Origin: Caldibacillus debilis DSM 16016
GTDB taxonomy: Bacteria; Bacillota; Bacilli; Bacillales; Caldibacillaceae
Direction of reading: 5' to 3'
Length of the DNA stretch: 64,000 bases
NCBI RefSeq assembly: GCF_000383875.1
Contig: NZ_KB912916.1
Span: forward strand, 66,125 to 130,124
This document shows, piece after piece, positions 8,757-17,886 of the stretch. The translations under genes were made by a program, and so were the position numbers. How positions within the stretch are numbered: position 1 is the stretch's first letter; every line of letters starts with the position of its first letter. The notes beneath the pieces were generated by a model. It was not told the origin of the DNA and made no database searches. It saw nothing but the letters and a program-made list of their open reading frames with translations.

Positions 8757-9051
8757 ATCCCTGTCCGCCGGAAAATCTTGATCCCGGTCATTTCCAGGCG
8801 GCGGGGGCCCGCCTTATCGAGGGCAGCCGTTTCCGGCGGACTTTTCCGACTGTTGCGCCGCGGCGGTTTGCTAGTTTTCCATGAAAATTCCGCCGGTGCG
8901 CGGCGTCCGTTTGAAATTTTTAATGGGGTATTCGGATGATCTGGTGGGCATTTCGGTTTATTATCTTCAAATCGTGCTTTTTCTGTACGCTTGCGTACAT
9001 GTCCATCCATCATTCGAAATCTCACGATCCGCCTGCAGGACGTGGTCTTTG
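8757..9051. other. Intergenic stretch, no gene seen
   Basis: No supported gene. The right part merges into the transposase remnant on the minus strand; some of it may be the decayed 3' end of that element. Confidence 0.4.
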
Positions 9052-9550
9052 TTACTTGCTTTTTCTGTGGCCGAAGACCCGGTTCAAATTTCGACAGACA
9101 TGATAAACATTCAATGGATGGATCACAAGATGTTCGGATTGGGAGAAGGCTTCCCTGAACTTTTCTGCGGTATATCCCGCGCCGCCATCGTTTATGGTCA
9201 CTGCCAGGGCTTTTTCAAAGACGGGGAAAAGTCACCGTGTAAATAGGAATTGAATTGATCGCTGATCGTTTCTTTCCACTTTCCAACCTTCGGGCGGTAT
9301 TTGACCAAGTCTTCATGTTTGGGTAAAATCCTGCTTCCGGTCCAGGGAACACAGCCTTCCGGAAATGGAAGAGCTTTGCGCCCGCTTCCTTTTACACAAT
9401 TTCTTGGACTTCATCCTGTATTTTCTCCTTGATAACCGACGGCAGCTCGGTAAAAACCCTCACCAATGCATCCGCAAAACAACGGTACATAAACCGCAAT
9501 ATTTTTTCTATCGTTTTCATCAGATTCGCGGAATCCTTCAGGGGTGCGTA
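9052..9550 (-). pseudogene. Remnant of an ISLre2/UPF0236-type transposase
   Basis: Reading the minus strand, 9210-9052 encodes about 52 residues including NDGGAGYTAEKFREAFSQSE and a VYHVCRNLNRVFGHRK stretch, closely resembling the central catalytic region of UPF0236 (ISLre2) transposases, then a stop codon. Between 9520 and 9380 another frame encodes a short piece resembling the N-terminal region (MKTIEKILRFMYRCFADAL). The pieces are in different frames and interrupted by stops, and the C-terminal third is missing, so the element is dead. Exact boundaries cannot be set from sequence alone. Confidence 0.6.
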
Positions 9551-9557
9551 ATATTAT

Positions 9558-9626
9558 AAGATAAGGCGCCTCCCTCTGTTAGAGGTTATCTATTGACATC
9601 TAAAGGATAGGGAGCCTTCTCATCTT
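9558..9626. repeat. Inverted repeat of about 18 bp beside the transposase remnant
   Basis: AAGATAAGGCGCCTCCCT (9558-9575) and AGGGAGCCTTCTCATCTT (9609-9626) are imperfect inverted copies separated by 33 bp. They may be a terminal piece of the decayed insertion element or a strong cruciform/hairpin. Confidence 0.5.
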
Positions 9627-9753
9627 TTGGCTAGTAGATGGATGGATCCGATCCCTAGGAAAATTTTTCACATACTTCTACTCCCGCTCCGTCCTGTGGG
9701 GAAAGGTCCTTTGTCCGGCCCGTTGCGGCGACTGCGGTAATGGGGAAACGGGC

Positions 9754-9780
9754 AAAAAAAGGCGGGAATCCGTTCCCGCC
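9754..9780 (-). terminator. Rho-independent terminator of the PadR operon
   Basis: GGCGGGAA and TTCCCGCC form a perfect stem, followed on the minus strand by seven T. It lies 30 bp after the stop of the membrane protein gene. Confidence 0.85.
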
Positions 9781-9810
9781 CTGTTAAGGGACAGTCCTGG
9801 CGAGTGCCGG

Positions 9811-10707
9811 TCATTTCGATTTTCTCGTATGGAACCACAATTCGATGAGCAATTCAAAGGCAACGGCCAGCACGATGGCGATCCAGGCATATTTTATGGA
9901 AAAGATCATCCAGATGAGGGCGAAGGCGGCGATGGCGATGATCCAAAGGGCGCCGGACAAGAGCCCCCTTGCGGTCAGGTATTCGGGATTGCTGTATTTT
10001 TGGGCATAGGATTCGGCATAGCGTTCCATCAAGATTTTTTGTTCTTCCGCCACCCAAGGTTTATGCCGCTTCTTCTCCGTCAACAGGAGAAAACCGAGCA
10101 CGCAGGCGGCCGGAATGACAAAGGGAATCAATGTGCCGATCGCGGCGAAGGACGGGACATGGTTGGATAAATATTCCGTTATCGACGCGTTCAGGCCGAA
10201 GAGAAGGGTTCCGCCGGCCAGGGCGTACAAGAGCGCCCGTTTCCAGGGCATCGGATAATTTCTTTTCGTTTCCTGGGTAAGGCCCAGGAAAATAAAGGCG
10301 GATCCTGAAATGACAAGGAAGGGCATCAGGGACGATACGCCGATAAAGATTTTCCCCGTCGCAAAGTAAGCGGTCAAGGCGGAGACGATCCCGAAGAAGA
10401 GGATGCCGCCGGCCGTCACATAGCCCAAGGCATGTTTCCAATCCACCTTTGTCCCTGGTTCAATATACATCTTTCCGATTACCTCCTTGCGTTTTTCTTT
10501 ACTGATTTCATCGGCGATGGCCGTGATGTTGCCCAGCTCTCCGACCGCCTTTGTAAAGGCTTCGTCCTCGTTCATTCCGCTCTTTTTCAGATCCTCGATC
10601 CGTTCCATCAAATTGGAAATGATTTCTTCTTTGAAATCCCGCAATTCGGGCGTTTCCTCGTAACCTTTAAACAAATCTTCGATATAGGCATGAATATCGG
10701 TTTTCAT
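9811..10707 (-). CDS. Permease-prefix-domain membrane protein, partner of PadR regulator
   Basis: A 298-residue protein. The first 70 residues (MKTDIHAYIEDLFKGYEETPELRDFKEEI start, charged and helical) resemble the permease prefix domain that accompanies PadR regulators; then follow six or more hydrophobic helices in three pairs. The start overlaps the PadR stop by four bases (ATGA) and has GGGGAGGA upstream, so the two are cotranslated. Proteins of this organisation are commonly paired with PadR repressors in Bacillales but their job is not defined; a transport or stress-sensing role is possible. Confidence 0.8.
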   Translation of the reverse strand: MKTDIHAYIEDLFKGYEETPELRDFKEEIISNLMERIEDLKKSGMNEDEAFTKAVGELGNITAIADEISKEKRKEVIGKMYIEPGTKVDWKHALGYVTAGGILFFGIVSALTAYFATGKIFIGVSSLMPFLVISGSAFIFLGLTQETKRNYPMPWKRALLYALAGGTLLFGLNASITEYLSNHVPSFAAIGTLIPFVIPAACVLGFLLLTEKKRHKPWVAEEQKILMERYAESYAQKYSNPEYLTARGLLSGALWIIAIAAFALIWMIFSIKYAWIAIVLAVAFELLIELWFHTRKSK

Positions 10708-11045
10708 CCCTGTTCCTCCCCTAATAATTTGTTCAAGATTTTTTTGGTAAATTCCCAGTCGGCCTTGTTCTGGTAATATTGCTGCCTGCCCTTTTCGGTG
10801 ATCCGGTAATATTTGCGCCTGCCCCCCTGGGTTTCGTCGCCCCAATAGGCGATAATGCAGCCTTCCTTTTCCAAACGTTTATAACTGGAGTAAAGGGTCG
10901 CTTCCTTCAGCTCGTAAAGCCCTTCGGTTTTCTCCAGGATCGTTTTATAAATTTCATACCCGTAATGATCGCCCTGCATTAAAATGCTTAAAACGATCGT
11001 GTCCGTATGCCCCCGCAACAAGTCGGCCGAAATCTTACCATTCAT
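10704..11045 (-). CDS. PadR family transcriptional regulator
   Basis: A 113-residue winged-helix protein. DTIVLSILMQGDHYGYEIYK near the N-terminus and TLYSSYKRLEKEG, GGRRKYYRIT in the wing are the family pattern. AGGAGGTG lies at the expected distance from the ATG at 11045. PadR proteins usually repress their own operon in response to small molecules or envelope stress; here the operon is PadR plus the overlapping membrane protein. The roughly 290 bp upstream gap to fetB should hold its promoter and operator; I found no certain dyad there. Confidence 0.92.
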   Translation of the reverse strand: MNGKISADLLRGHTDTIVLSILMQGDHYGYEIYKTILEKTEGLYELKEATLYSSYKRLEKEGCIIAYWGDETQGGRRKYYRITEKGRQQYYQNKADWEFTKKILNKLLGEEQG

Positions 11046-11339
11046 GTGGACACCTCCTGGATCAAGTACTATTTTAGGTGAATTATTTTCATAATCATAT
11101 TACTATATCTGTCATAGTAATGCAACAAAAAAAGTAGTTGAAGTAAAAAATATGCTTTCCGGCAATCCTTTGGCACAGAACGGGCATACCCGCCGCCAGC
11201 TTTTTCGCAAGGGCAGGAGAAAATGGCAGGAAGCCGATGTCCGAAAGGGGGAGGAGAAGAAAGGACAGGAACGGGAAGAATCGGAAGGGAAGATCCCTTC
11301 CGCTGTGGGAGGAGACAGAAGATCCGCTTATGGTAAAAC

Positions 11340-12098
11340 TCAATCCGAAGGTTCCTGCAAAAATTGCATTCTTTCGTTAAACAACGCGGGATAGGATAAA
11401 TACCCAAGCAAAAGGCTGGTAATCACGGCCGTCGTCAGCAAAAGGAACAAAATCAAGAGCTGGAACTGCACCGCCTGCACGGGGCTTGCCCCCGCGATGA
11501 TTTGCCCGCTCATCGTCCCGGGCAGCTGGACGAGCCCGATCGTTTTCTGGCTTTCGATGGTGGGGATGGTGCTTGCCTTTATGGAAGCGAGGAGCGGCTG
11601 ATGGATGGCCTGTTTCGGCGTCCCGCCCAAGGAGAGGATCAATTCCGTTTCCTCCTGCCGGCCCTTTACTTCGGCGGTGAACCGGTTGAGAAACAATATG
11701 GCCAACACCATGGAGTTGCCGATCACCATCCCCGAGATCGGGATGATATATTGGGCGGAGGCCGGCGTAATGCGGAATCCGATCAAAATGCCCTGGGTCA
11801 AAACTTCGATGAAGACGAAGGTCACCGTTAATTTCCAGCCGATGCCCCTGATGGACGCCCCTTTTTTCCGGGCGTTTTGAACGGCGGCGGCGATCATCAG
11901 CGTCAGCATGAGCAAGATGTAAAGAAAATGCTCCGAGTCGAAAACGAACTGCAAAATGTATCCGACCAAAAGAAGCTGGATGATGGAGCGTATAACGGCA
12001 ACGACCATGTCCCTTTCCAAATCCAGTTGAAAGGTTTTGGCTAAAAGGAGCGGGATCAGGACAAAAATCAGGGCGAGCGACAAGGTTAGAACGTTCAA
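11340..12098 (-). CDS. fetB: FetB-type (UPF0014) iron/metal exporter permease
   Basis: A 252-residue integral membrane protein with about seven helices of the UPF0014/FetB family, with family-typical segments GFRITPASAQYIIPISGMVIGN and MSGQIIAG. In Escherichia coli FetAB exports iron and gives peroxide resistance; the B. subtilis counterpart is YbbM-like. The start is a TTG at 12098 that overlaps the stop of fetA as TTGA, with GGGGGAAGAGG upstream; a longer in-frame reading upstream lies inside fetA and is not used. Metal specificity cannot be read from the sequence. Confidence 0.85.
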   Translation of the reverse strand: MNVLTLSLALIFVLIPLLLAKTFQLDLERDMVVAVIRSIIQLLLVGYILQFVFDSEHFLYILLMLTLMIAAAVQNARKKGASIRGIGWKLTVTFVFIEVLTQGILIGFRITPASAQYIIPISGMVIGNSMVLAILFLNRFTAEVKGRQEETELILSLGGTPKQAIHQPLLASIKASTIPTIESQKTIGLVQLPGTMSGQIIAGASPVQAVQFQLLILFLLLTTAVITSLLLGYLSYPALFNERMQFLQEPSD

Positions 12099-12829
12099 TC
12101 CTCTTCCCCCTTCACAAACCGTTTGACCCTTTCGTCGGCGGGCGATCGCAGGAGAGAGATCTCCCCGCTTGCAGCGAGTTCCCCGTCCATCAGGACCCAA
12201 GTATAGTTGCCGATGCGGATCGCCTGTTCCAAAGCGTGGGTAATCCAAAGGATGGTTGTGCCGAATTCCCCGTTGATCCGGAGAATCAATTCCTCGATGT
12301 CTTGGGTGGAAACCGGGTCGAGGGATGATGTGATCTCATCCAACAGCAAAATTTCCGGGCGATTGACAAGGGTGCGGGCGATGGAAACTTTTTGCCGCTG
12401 CCCGCCGGACAGTTCTTTGGCCGGATGATGCAAAAATCGGCTCTCCAGTCCGACAAGGTCCATCCATTGAAAAGCTTCCCGTTCGGAAAGCCGTTTCCCT
12501 TGCAGTTTTTTCGGGAGTTCCAAATTATCCATCACCGTTCCGTCCACCATCGGGGCGTTCTGCATAGCGATCCCGACTTTTCTTCGCAATTCCGGCGGAT
12601 CGTAATCGGCAATGGGTTTTTCGTTTACATAGATCTCGCCGGAATCCGGCGGCCGCAATCCGTTGCACAAGCGGAACAAAGTGGATTTTCCCGCCCCCGA
12701 CGGGCCGACGACGGCGGTGATTTTCCCTTTCGGGAAGATGCCGGTGATATTTTTTAAAATCGGGACTCCGGAGGCGGAATAGTTGACGCGGTGAAATCTG
12801 AGGGCAGGGACGAGTGGGTCAGGCAACAC
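12095..12829 (-). CDS. fetA: FetA-type ABC transporter ATP-binding protein
   Basis: A 244-residue ABC ATPase with Walker A GPSGAGKST, signature LSGGQRQKVS and Walker B ILLLDEITSSLD. It pairs with the overlapping UPF0014 permease gene, the usual fetAB arrangement. The start is uncertain: AGAGGA is well spaced for the GTG at 12829 and too close for the GTG at 12835. The pair is likely transcribed from a promoter in the stretch to the right. Confidence 0.88.
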   Translation of the reverse strand: MLPDPLVPALRFHRVNYSASGVPILKNITGIFPKGKITAVVGPSGAGKSTLFRLCNGLRPPDSGEIYVNEKPIADYDPPELRRKVGIAMQNAPMVDGTVMDNLELPKKLQGKRLSEREAFQWMDLVGLESRFLHHPAKELSGGQRQKVSIARTLVNRPEILLLDEITSSLDPVSTQDIEELILRINGEFGTTILWITHALEQAIRIGNYTWVLMDGELAASGEISLLRSPADERVKRFVKGEED

Positions 12830-12839
12830 GATCACATCC

Positions 12840-13760
12840 TCTGAGCTGGTTTTTATTTATATGAAAGGATTTCCGCCAAACCCGGCCGACGGTGGAAATT
12901 GGCCAAGGGACCGGGAATGGTTCTTGAAAAGTTGTCCTCCTCCATTGTACCAGCAATCCGATTCCCGGTGAAATGGACGGATCGGAAACGCCCGGGGTTC
13001 CCGACCCGGGGAAGAGTGGGGCGCTTGTCGGGTCGGGGAACGTTGACCGCGGGTAGCCACTTTGCAACGATTTAAGACGCCTGTAGTTTCAAATTTTGGG
13101 ATTGGTTGCCGGTTGGATACTGGAACAAACGGTAATGATCTATAAAGGTTTCCGCCTCTCCCGCATCGCCCGCAGTGGTGAGGAGATTTTAAAAGAATAT
13201 CAAGAAGGTTTCGCAATGAATACTTATCCAACAGCTTTCTTTGTAAAAAATCTAAAATTTGAACTTGGTAGTAAAGGCGCTATTGGTCACAAGAGAGCCG
13301 GTGGCTGCTTGAGTCATGCGGGATGGCTTTGATCGGGCAAGGAACCGCCGGCAGTTGGAACGGGGAAAAGGAAGGGGAGATCTCCTGACTGTTCCGCCGG
13401 CAGAACATTTTTTTCCTTCCAGCGGAAGCTGATGACGGCTTTCCAGGGGAAGGTTTTTCAAGGATGGCAGACGGGCGGACCGGTTGAAACCCACCGGAAT
13501 CCATCGGGTTCTTTTTTGGGAGGCGAATTTGTATATTTCAAATAAAGATTCCTTTCGACCCGAACGATCCTGTCCCGGAACTGGTTCGATGCCCTGCCCG
13601 GAGGAACAAATCTCCGGATTTGTTCCAACAAAATTAGTCAGCAAATCGCAAAGCCGGCGGAAGTTCGCAGGGCGGAAAACTTCAAATTTTATCAGAATGG
13701 AAAGGATAATGGAAAATTTTGAAGAATTTCAATAAGAAAGCGAAGGATAAGGAGAATCGG
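12840..13760. other. Long intergenic stretch with a hairpin; no gene seen
   Basis: About 900 bp without a supportable gene. At 12997-13041 a long imperfect stem (GTTCCCGACCC with GGGTCGGGGAAC) lacks a T-run. A short frame around 13096-13332 has no ribosome site and no recognisable similarity. Confidence 0.4.
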
Positions 13761-14279
13761 ATGAAATTAACCGTGAAGAGGCTCTTGGCCTATGGACTGG
13801 ATTTTGTACTGTTGGCTTCCGTATTGGTTTCACTGCAATGGACGCTTTACCTGGTGACGGGGGGGTTTCCTTTCGTCCGCTTTGACGCCGGGCATGAAAT
13901 CGAACTTTGGGTACTGTTGACCTTTTCGCTGCCGGTGTGGGGGTATTTTATCTGGTGTGAAGGAAAAAAGCAGCAAACCGCCGGCAAGTTCTTCCTTCGA
14001 CTGAAGGTGGTAAATGCCGGCGGGGCGAAGATCCGTTGGCGGCAGGCGTTCCTCCGTACTTTGATCCGCCTCCTTCCGTGGGAATTGACCCATCTGATCA
14101 TTCTCGTTCCGGAACCGTGGTGGACGGTTGAGGTTCCGGAAAATGAAATTTGGATATGGGTGCCCAATGTTCTGATGGCCGCCTCCATCGCAGTCTTATT
14201 TGTGTCGAAAGGAAAAAAAGGAATCCATGATTTTGCGGCGAAAACGACGGTGGTTTCAGCCGGCGGGGCCCGGGGATAA
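13761..14279 (+). CDS. RDD family membrane protein
   Basis: A 172-residue protein with the RDD fold: an early R-x-x-A-Y-x-x-D motif (RLLAYGLDFVLLASVL), hydrophobic helices near 12-32, 52-72 and 135-155, a central WCEGKKQQTAGKFFLRLKVV segment with the conserved T-x-G-K, and a final GIHDFAAKTTVV typical of the family. RDD proteins are small membrane proteins, some linked to ion exchange. The ATG at 13761 has AAGGAG about nine bases upstream. It appears monocistronic. Confidence 0.85.
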   Translation: MKLTVKRLLAYGLDFVLLASVLVSLQWTLYLVTGGFPFVRFDAGHEIELWVLLTFSLPVWGYFIWCEGKKQQTAGKFFLRLKVVNAGGAKIRWRQAFLRTLIRLLPWELTHLIILVPEPWWTVEVPENEIWIWVPNVLMAASIAVLFVSKGKKGIHDFAAKTTVVSAGGARG

Positions 14280-14714
14280 ACAAACATCCCCCTCCGTATT
14301 TTGAAAAATACGTGGCATTACCCCATGAGTAAAAAAGCGACCTGCACCGTTCCCGGCGGCGGGCTGCCCCAGGCGGGAATTTTTCAAGCCGGGGAGTTTA
14401 GGGTTTCCTTCCTCTTTAAGAAAAAGCGGCGCAGGGAAAAGGCGCGGGGAGAGGAGGATGATGGAAAAGGCCGGATGTCTTGGTCCGGCGGGAAAGAGAC
14501 ATGCTTGATGAACATGCTATCTTTTGCGAAGCCGGGAACGGGGGGTTCCTCCCTTGGCGGACAGATGGTTCTTATCCCGGCAAGTCCCGCAAGTACGACG
14601 GGTTGAAAGAACGGGAGGAACGGATGATTCGCCCGCACCGCTTCCCCGCACCCGCCGGAGAAAAGGGGCGCCGGATTTTCGGGCAAAAACCGACGGAAGG
14701 AATGAATAAGAAAC
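14280..14714. other. Intergenic stretch, no gene seen
   Basis: G+C-rich sequence with small open frames on both strands but no product I can recognise and no convincing ribosome site. Confidence 0.4.
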
Positions 14715-15215
14715 ATGAAAGTATACAATGTCATCTTCCCGATTTGGCTGATCATTTTTTTGCCGCCGGTGATCATCGTAACGCTGATCGGCAATTTCCT
14801 GATCGATTCCCTGGTGGTTGTCGCCTGTTTCCATGCCTTCAGGCTGGCGAGTCCGTCCATGGATTTAAAAACCTTTTATAAAAAAAGCATTGTCAAGGTT
14901 TGGTTATTCGGCTTTTTGGCGGATTTCATCGGGGCCGCCCTCTTGCTTTTGACCGGCCTGGCGGGGGAAGCCGTCCTGCAGCTGTCCGATGATTTGCTGG
15001 AGGGCATCTTTTACGATCCTTACAGCCATCCTGCCGCCTTGGTCATCCTCTTTGCCTGCACCCTCCTGTCCGGGTTCTTTATCTTTCTGTTCAATTACCG
15101 CCTCACTTTTCGAAAATTGATCGAAGATCAAAAGACCCGGTTCAAAGTGGCGCTTGTCCTGGCCATAACGACGTTGCCCTGGACATTCCTTTTGCCGACG
15201 AAATGGTTTTATTGA
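14715..15215 (+). CDS. Uncharacterised integral membrane protein
   Basis: A 166-residue, very hydrophobic protein with four or five predicted helices (about 5-40, 60-85, 110-135 and 145-162) and a charged FRKLIEDQKTRFK loop before the last helix. It resembles the small membrane proteins of unknown function common in Bacillaceae; I cannot name a family. A weak GGAAGGAATG sequence lies about 15 bases upstream of the ATG. Hairpins follow at 15241 and 15285. Confidence 0.65.
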   Translation: MKVYNVIFPIWLIIFLPPVIIVTLIGNFLIDSLVVVACFHAFRLASPSMDLKTFYKKSIVKVWLFGFLADFIGAALLLLTGLAGEAVLQLSDDLLEGIFYDPYSHPAALVILFACTLLSGFFIFLFNYRLTFRKLIEDQKTRFKVALVLAITTLPWTFLLPTKWFY

Positions 15216-15240
15216 CGGGAAAATCCCTTCTTTTATCGGA

Positions 15241-15275
15241 CGAACCCGGCCTGCATCCGCAGGAGGCCGGGTTCG
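15241..15275. terminator. GC-rich hairpin after the membrane protein gene
   Basis: AACCCGGCCT pairs with AGGCCGGGTT around a loop. There is no T-run on the plus strand, so it may act as mRNA end protection rather than a classic terminator. Confidence 0.5.
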
Positions 15276-15284
15276 CGCTTTCTG

Positions 15285-15327
15285 AAAGGGGGGAGGCGGC
15301 AAGCGCGGCTCTCCCCCTCCTTTTTAT
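15285..15327. terminator. Terminator between convergent genes
   Basis: AAGGGGGGAG pairs with CTCCCCCT and is followed by TTTTTATT on the plus strand. It lies at the meeting point of the plus-strand membrane gene and the minus-strand anti-sigma gene. Confidence 0.65.
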
Positions 15328-16037
15328 TCTTCTTTTAAATGGACGATAAAGGTTTCCGGCCCGGTCGGTTTCCGGCTTCCTCCCTTCGGTTCGAGGCTCG
15401 CCTTGATCAATTTGAAATCCTTCACGTCTTCCCCTTTAATAAAAATCCGGGAAGAGCCGTTGTCGATCGTCAGGAGTTCCCCCTTGATTTCGTCATTGGT
15501 ATAAATGATCCACAATTGATAATCCCTCGTGCTGAAGACGTCCAGCCCGTTGATCTCCATGAGCATTTCCCGCGTCGTGTCGTTCAGCCAGATCATCCCG
15601 TTCATATCTTCAAAATCGGATAAGGGCTGAATGGGGAACCGTTTGGTGTTCGGATTGTGGATGATCCGCTGGACCGGGACTTCTTCATTTTGGACGATTT
15701 GGTAATGATCGCTTTCCCGGGGAGAATCAAAGGTGAGCTTCGAAAAAACCGCGGCGATCACGGTGAGGCTCGCCAATCCGGCGGTCAGTCCGAAAATGGG
15801 CCGGAACGTTTTGCTTTTCCTCTTTTCCGCCTTCATCCAGATCCGCTCTTTATGGGCCGGGGAGGGCCGGCGATATTCGGCGGTTTTTTCGATCCCCAAC
15901 CCGCGCCAGCTGTTCAAAAGTTCCCGGCATTCCGCGCACCGGTCCAGATGGCCGGCAATGGCTTCCCTTTCCTTTTCCGGCAATGTTCCCAAAATCCATT
16001 CAACCATCTTCGTTTCGGGGACATGATTAGATTTCAT
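15324..16037 (-). CDS. RskA-type anti-sigma factor
   Basis: A 237-residue protein. The N-terminal domain has the zinc-finger anti-sigma pattern HLDRCAECRELL (about 33-44); a single membrane helix lies near 88-108; the C-terminal domain has YQLWIIY and SLEPKGGSRKPTGP, the hallmark of RskA domains. It would hold the neighbouring sigma factor at the membrane until a signal leads to its cleavage. The ATG at 16037 lies inside the 3' end of the sigma gene (overlap of 11 bases), a usual arrangement. A GTG 12 bases upstream is a possible alternative start. Confidence 0.88.
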   Translation of the reverse strand: MKSNHVPETKMVEWILGTLPEKEREAIAGHLDRCAECRELLNSWRGLGIEKTAEYRRPSPAHKERIWMKAEKRKSKTFRPIFGLTAGLASLTVIAAVFSKLTFDSPRESDHYQIVQNEEVPVQRIIHNPNTKRFPIQPLSDFEDMNGMIWLNDTTREMLMEINGLDVFSTRDYQLWIIYTNDEIKGELLTIDNGSSRIFIKGEDVKDFKLIKASLEPKGGSRKPTGPETFIVHLKEE

Positions 16038-16611
16038 GCTTATTCCCACCCCCGCCGGGCTCGATCCAATTCAAGATTTCCTTCTGCTTCCGCAAATTGT
16101 TTAATCCGTAACGGATCAGGGATTTGATCGAACCGAGAGGCTTTTGCATCCTGTCGGCGATTTCCCTTTGGGCCTCCCCCTGGAAATAGAAACGGATGAT
16201 TGCTTCCCGCTGCTGGGCGGGGATATGATTTAAGGCATCGAGGAGAATGTTTTTTTCCAACTGGTGCAGGAAATGGAATTCCGCCCCCTTGTCTTCCTTC
16301 AACGCCGCTTCTTCCAACCGGCTGATCAGAAGCGCCCGTTTCTTCCGCAGCCGGTCCAAGGCCCTGCTTTTTGTTTTTACGGCAAGGAAGGCTTCGATGC
16401 TTCCCCTTTTCGGATTAAATTGTTTCGGTTTTTGCAGGATTTCCAGGAACACATCCTGGCTGATGTCTTCGGCTTCCGCTTCGTCTCCCACGATCCGGAG
16501 GGCGATGTGATAAATGAAAGGACCGTATTTTTCATAAAAACGGTCAAAGGAACTTCGGGAGCCTTCGGCGATCTCCTGCAGTAACCGGACGTCTTCCCGG
16601 CTGTCTTTCAT
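16027..16611 (-). CDS. ECF-type sigma-70 factor (SigK-like)
   Basis: A 194-residue group IV sigma factor. Region 2 spans about 20-90 with DISQDVFLEIL, and region 4 about 130-180 with LNHIPAQQREAIIRFYFQGE and a helix-turn-helix containing REIADRM. GGGGGGAGG lies before the ATG. It is paired with an overlapping RskA-type anti-sigma gene. A divergent operon coding for a NEW3-domain exported protein and an ABC transporter begins about 120 bp away, a plausible target but not proven by any promoter match I can see. Confidence 0.92.
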   Translation of the reverse strand: MKDSREDVRLLQEIAEGSRSSFDRFYEKYGPFIYHIALRIVGDEAEAEDISQDVFLEILQKPKQFNPKRGSIEAFLAVKTKSRALDRLRKKRALLISRLEEAALKEDKGAEFHFLHQLEKNILLDALNHIPAQQREAIIRFYFQGEAQREIADRMQKPLGSIKSLIRYGLNNLRKQKEILNWIEPGGGGNKHEI

Positions 16612-16729
16612 CGGCCTCCCCCCGCTTCCCGTTTTTACTTAAAATTTTATAATTTTTTCCGCGAAAAACAAATCCATTTTGCTTTTTCCGGCGTACAAAA
16701 AATGAAAAAGGCCAAGGAGGAGAGTGCGC

Positions 16730-17884
16730 ATGTATCGGAAACTCGTCGCAGGATTCATCGCGATCGTCCTTCTTCTATTTCCCTTCTTCACCTTGCCTGC
16801 GTCTGCCGCAAGCAATGTCGTTCTCTTTACTCCCTATACCGGCCTTTCGGTCACGCCGGGCGAGACGATTGACTATACCGTCAATGTCATCAACAACGGC
16901 TCGGCGATTCAAAACTTGACCTTCTCCTTTGAAAACTTGCCGAAGGGCTGGCGCACGTCCATCGTAGCCGGCGGCAGGGACATCAGGCAGCTGTCCGTCC
17001 GGGGCGGAAAGGAAGAAGAAATCAATGTGGAAGTGACCGTCCCCTTGGAAGTGGACAAGGGGGATTACCGTTTCCGGCTGGTGGCGAGAGGAGAAGGGGG
17101 GACTTCGGAACTCCCTTTGCTGGTGACGGTAACGGAACAGGGATCTTTTAAAACGGAGCTGACGTCGGAACAGGCCAACCTGGAAGGGCATGCCGATTCC
17201 AGCTTTACGTATGATGTCACCTTGAAGAACCGCACCGCCAAAGCGCAGAACTATGCCTTAAGTTCATCGGCGGGAAAGGGCTGGCAAGTCACCTTCAAAT
17301 CCGGCAGCGACACGATCACCTCGGTCAAATTGGAACCGAATGAATCCAAGGACATTACCGTCGACGTAAAACCGCCGGAAGACGTGGAAGCCGGGACGTA
17401 CAAAATCCCGATCAAAGCCCAAACGAGCGACACTTCCGCCGAATTGAACCTGGAGGCGGTCATCACCGGGACGTATAAGATGGAATTGACGACGCCTACC
17501 GGAAACTTAAGCACGGATATTACCGCGGGCCGTGAAAAAGTGGTGGATCTTGTCATCAAAAACACGGGAAGCGCGCCGCTGACGGATATCAGCATCACCG
17601 CAGAGGCCCCGCCCAATTGGGAAACGGAATTCGACCAAAGCACGATCGCCCAATTGAATCCGGGGGATTCAAAGACGATCAAGGCAAGAATTAAAGCATC
17701 GGACGAGGCGATTGCCGGTGACTACGTCGTAAACTTTACGGCAAAAACGCCGGAAACCTCATCGGAAGCCGTTTTCCGGGTCTCGGTAAAGACTTCGACC
17801 CTTTGGGGAATCGTGGCCGTCCTGATCATTCTCGGTGTGGCGGGAGGTCTATATTATCTGGTCAAAAAATACGGGAGGAGATAA
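16730..17884 (+). CDS. NEW3-domain exported, membrane-anchored protein
   Basis: A 384-residue protein: signal peptide (about 1-28, ending LPASAA), then three beta-rich repeats that match the NEW3/alpha-galactosidase-associated fold (for instance PGETIDYTVNVINNGS, LEPNESKDITVDVKPPEDV, LNPGDSKTIKARIKASDEA), and a C-terminal membrane helix (about 358-378) followed by KKYGRR. It would be anchored with its domains outside the cell. AAGGAGG is well spaced for the ATG at 16730. It lies two bases before an ABC ATPase gene and permease gene, so it is probably an external subunit or partner of that exporter; the substrate is unknown. Confidence 0.82.
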   Translation: MYRKLVAGFIAIVLLLFPFFTLPASAASNVVLFTPYTGLSVTPGETIDYTVNVINNGSAIQNLTFSFENLPKGWRTSIVAGGRDIRQLSVRGGKEEEINVEVTVPLEVDKGDYRFRLVARGEGGTSELPLLVTVTEQGSFKTELTSEQANLEGHADSSFTYDVTLKNRTAKAQNYALSSSAGKGWQVTFKSGSDTITSVKLEPNESKDITVDVKPPEDVEAGTYKIPIKAQTSDTSAELNLEAVITGTYKMELTTPTGNLSTDITAGREKVVDLVIKNTGSAPLTDISITAEAPPNWETEFDQSTIAQLNPGDSKTIKARIKASDEAIAGDYVVNFTAKTPETSSEAVFRVSVKTSTLWGIVAVLIILGVAGGLYYLVKKYGRR

Positions 17885-17886
17885 AA

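Noticed and set aside
12997..13041. Rho-independent terminator
   Set aside because: The stem is long but no T-run follows on either strand.
13096..13332. Small plus-strand gene
   Set aside because: No ribosome site and no recognisable similarity; the sequence around it is non-coding in character.
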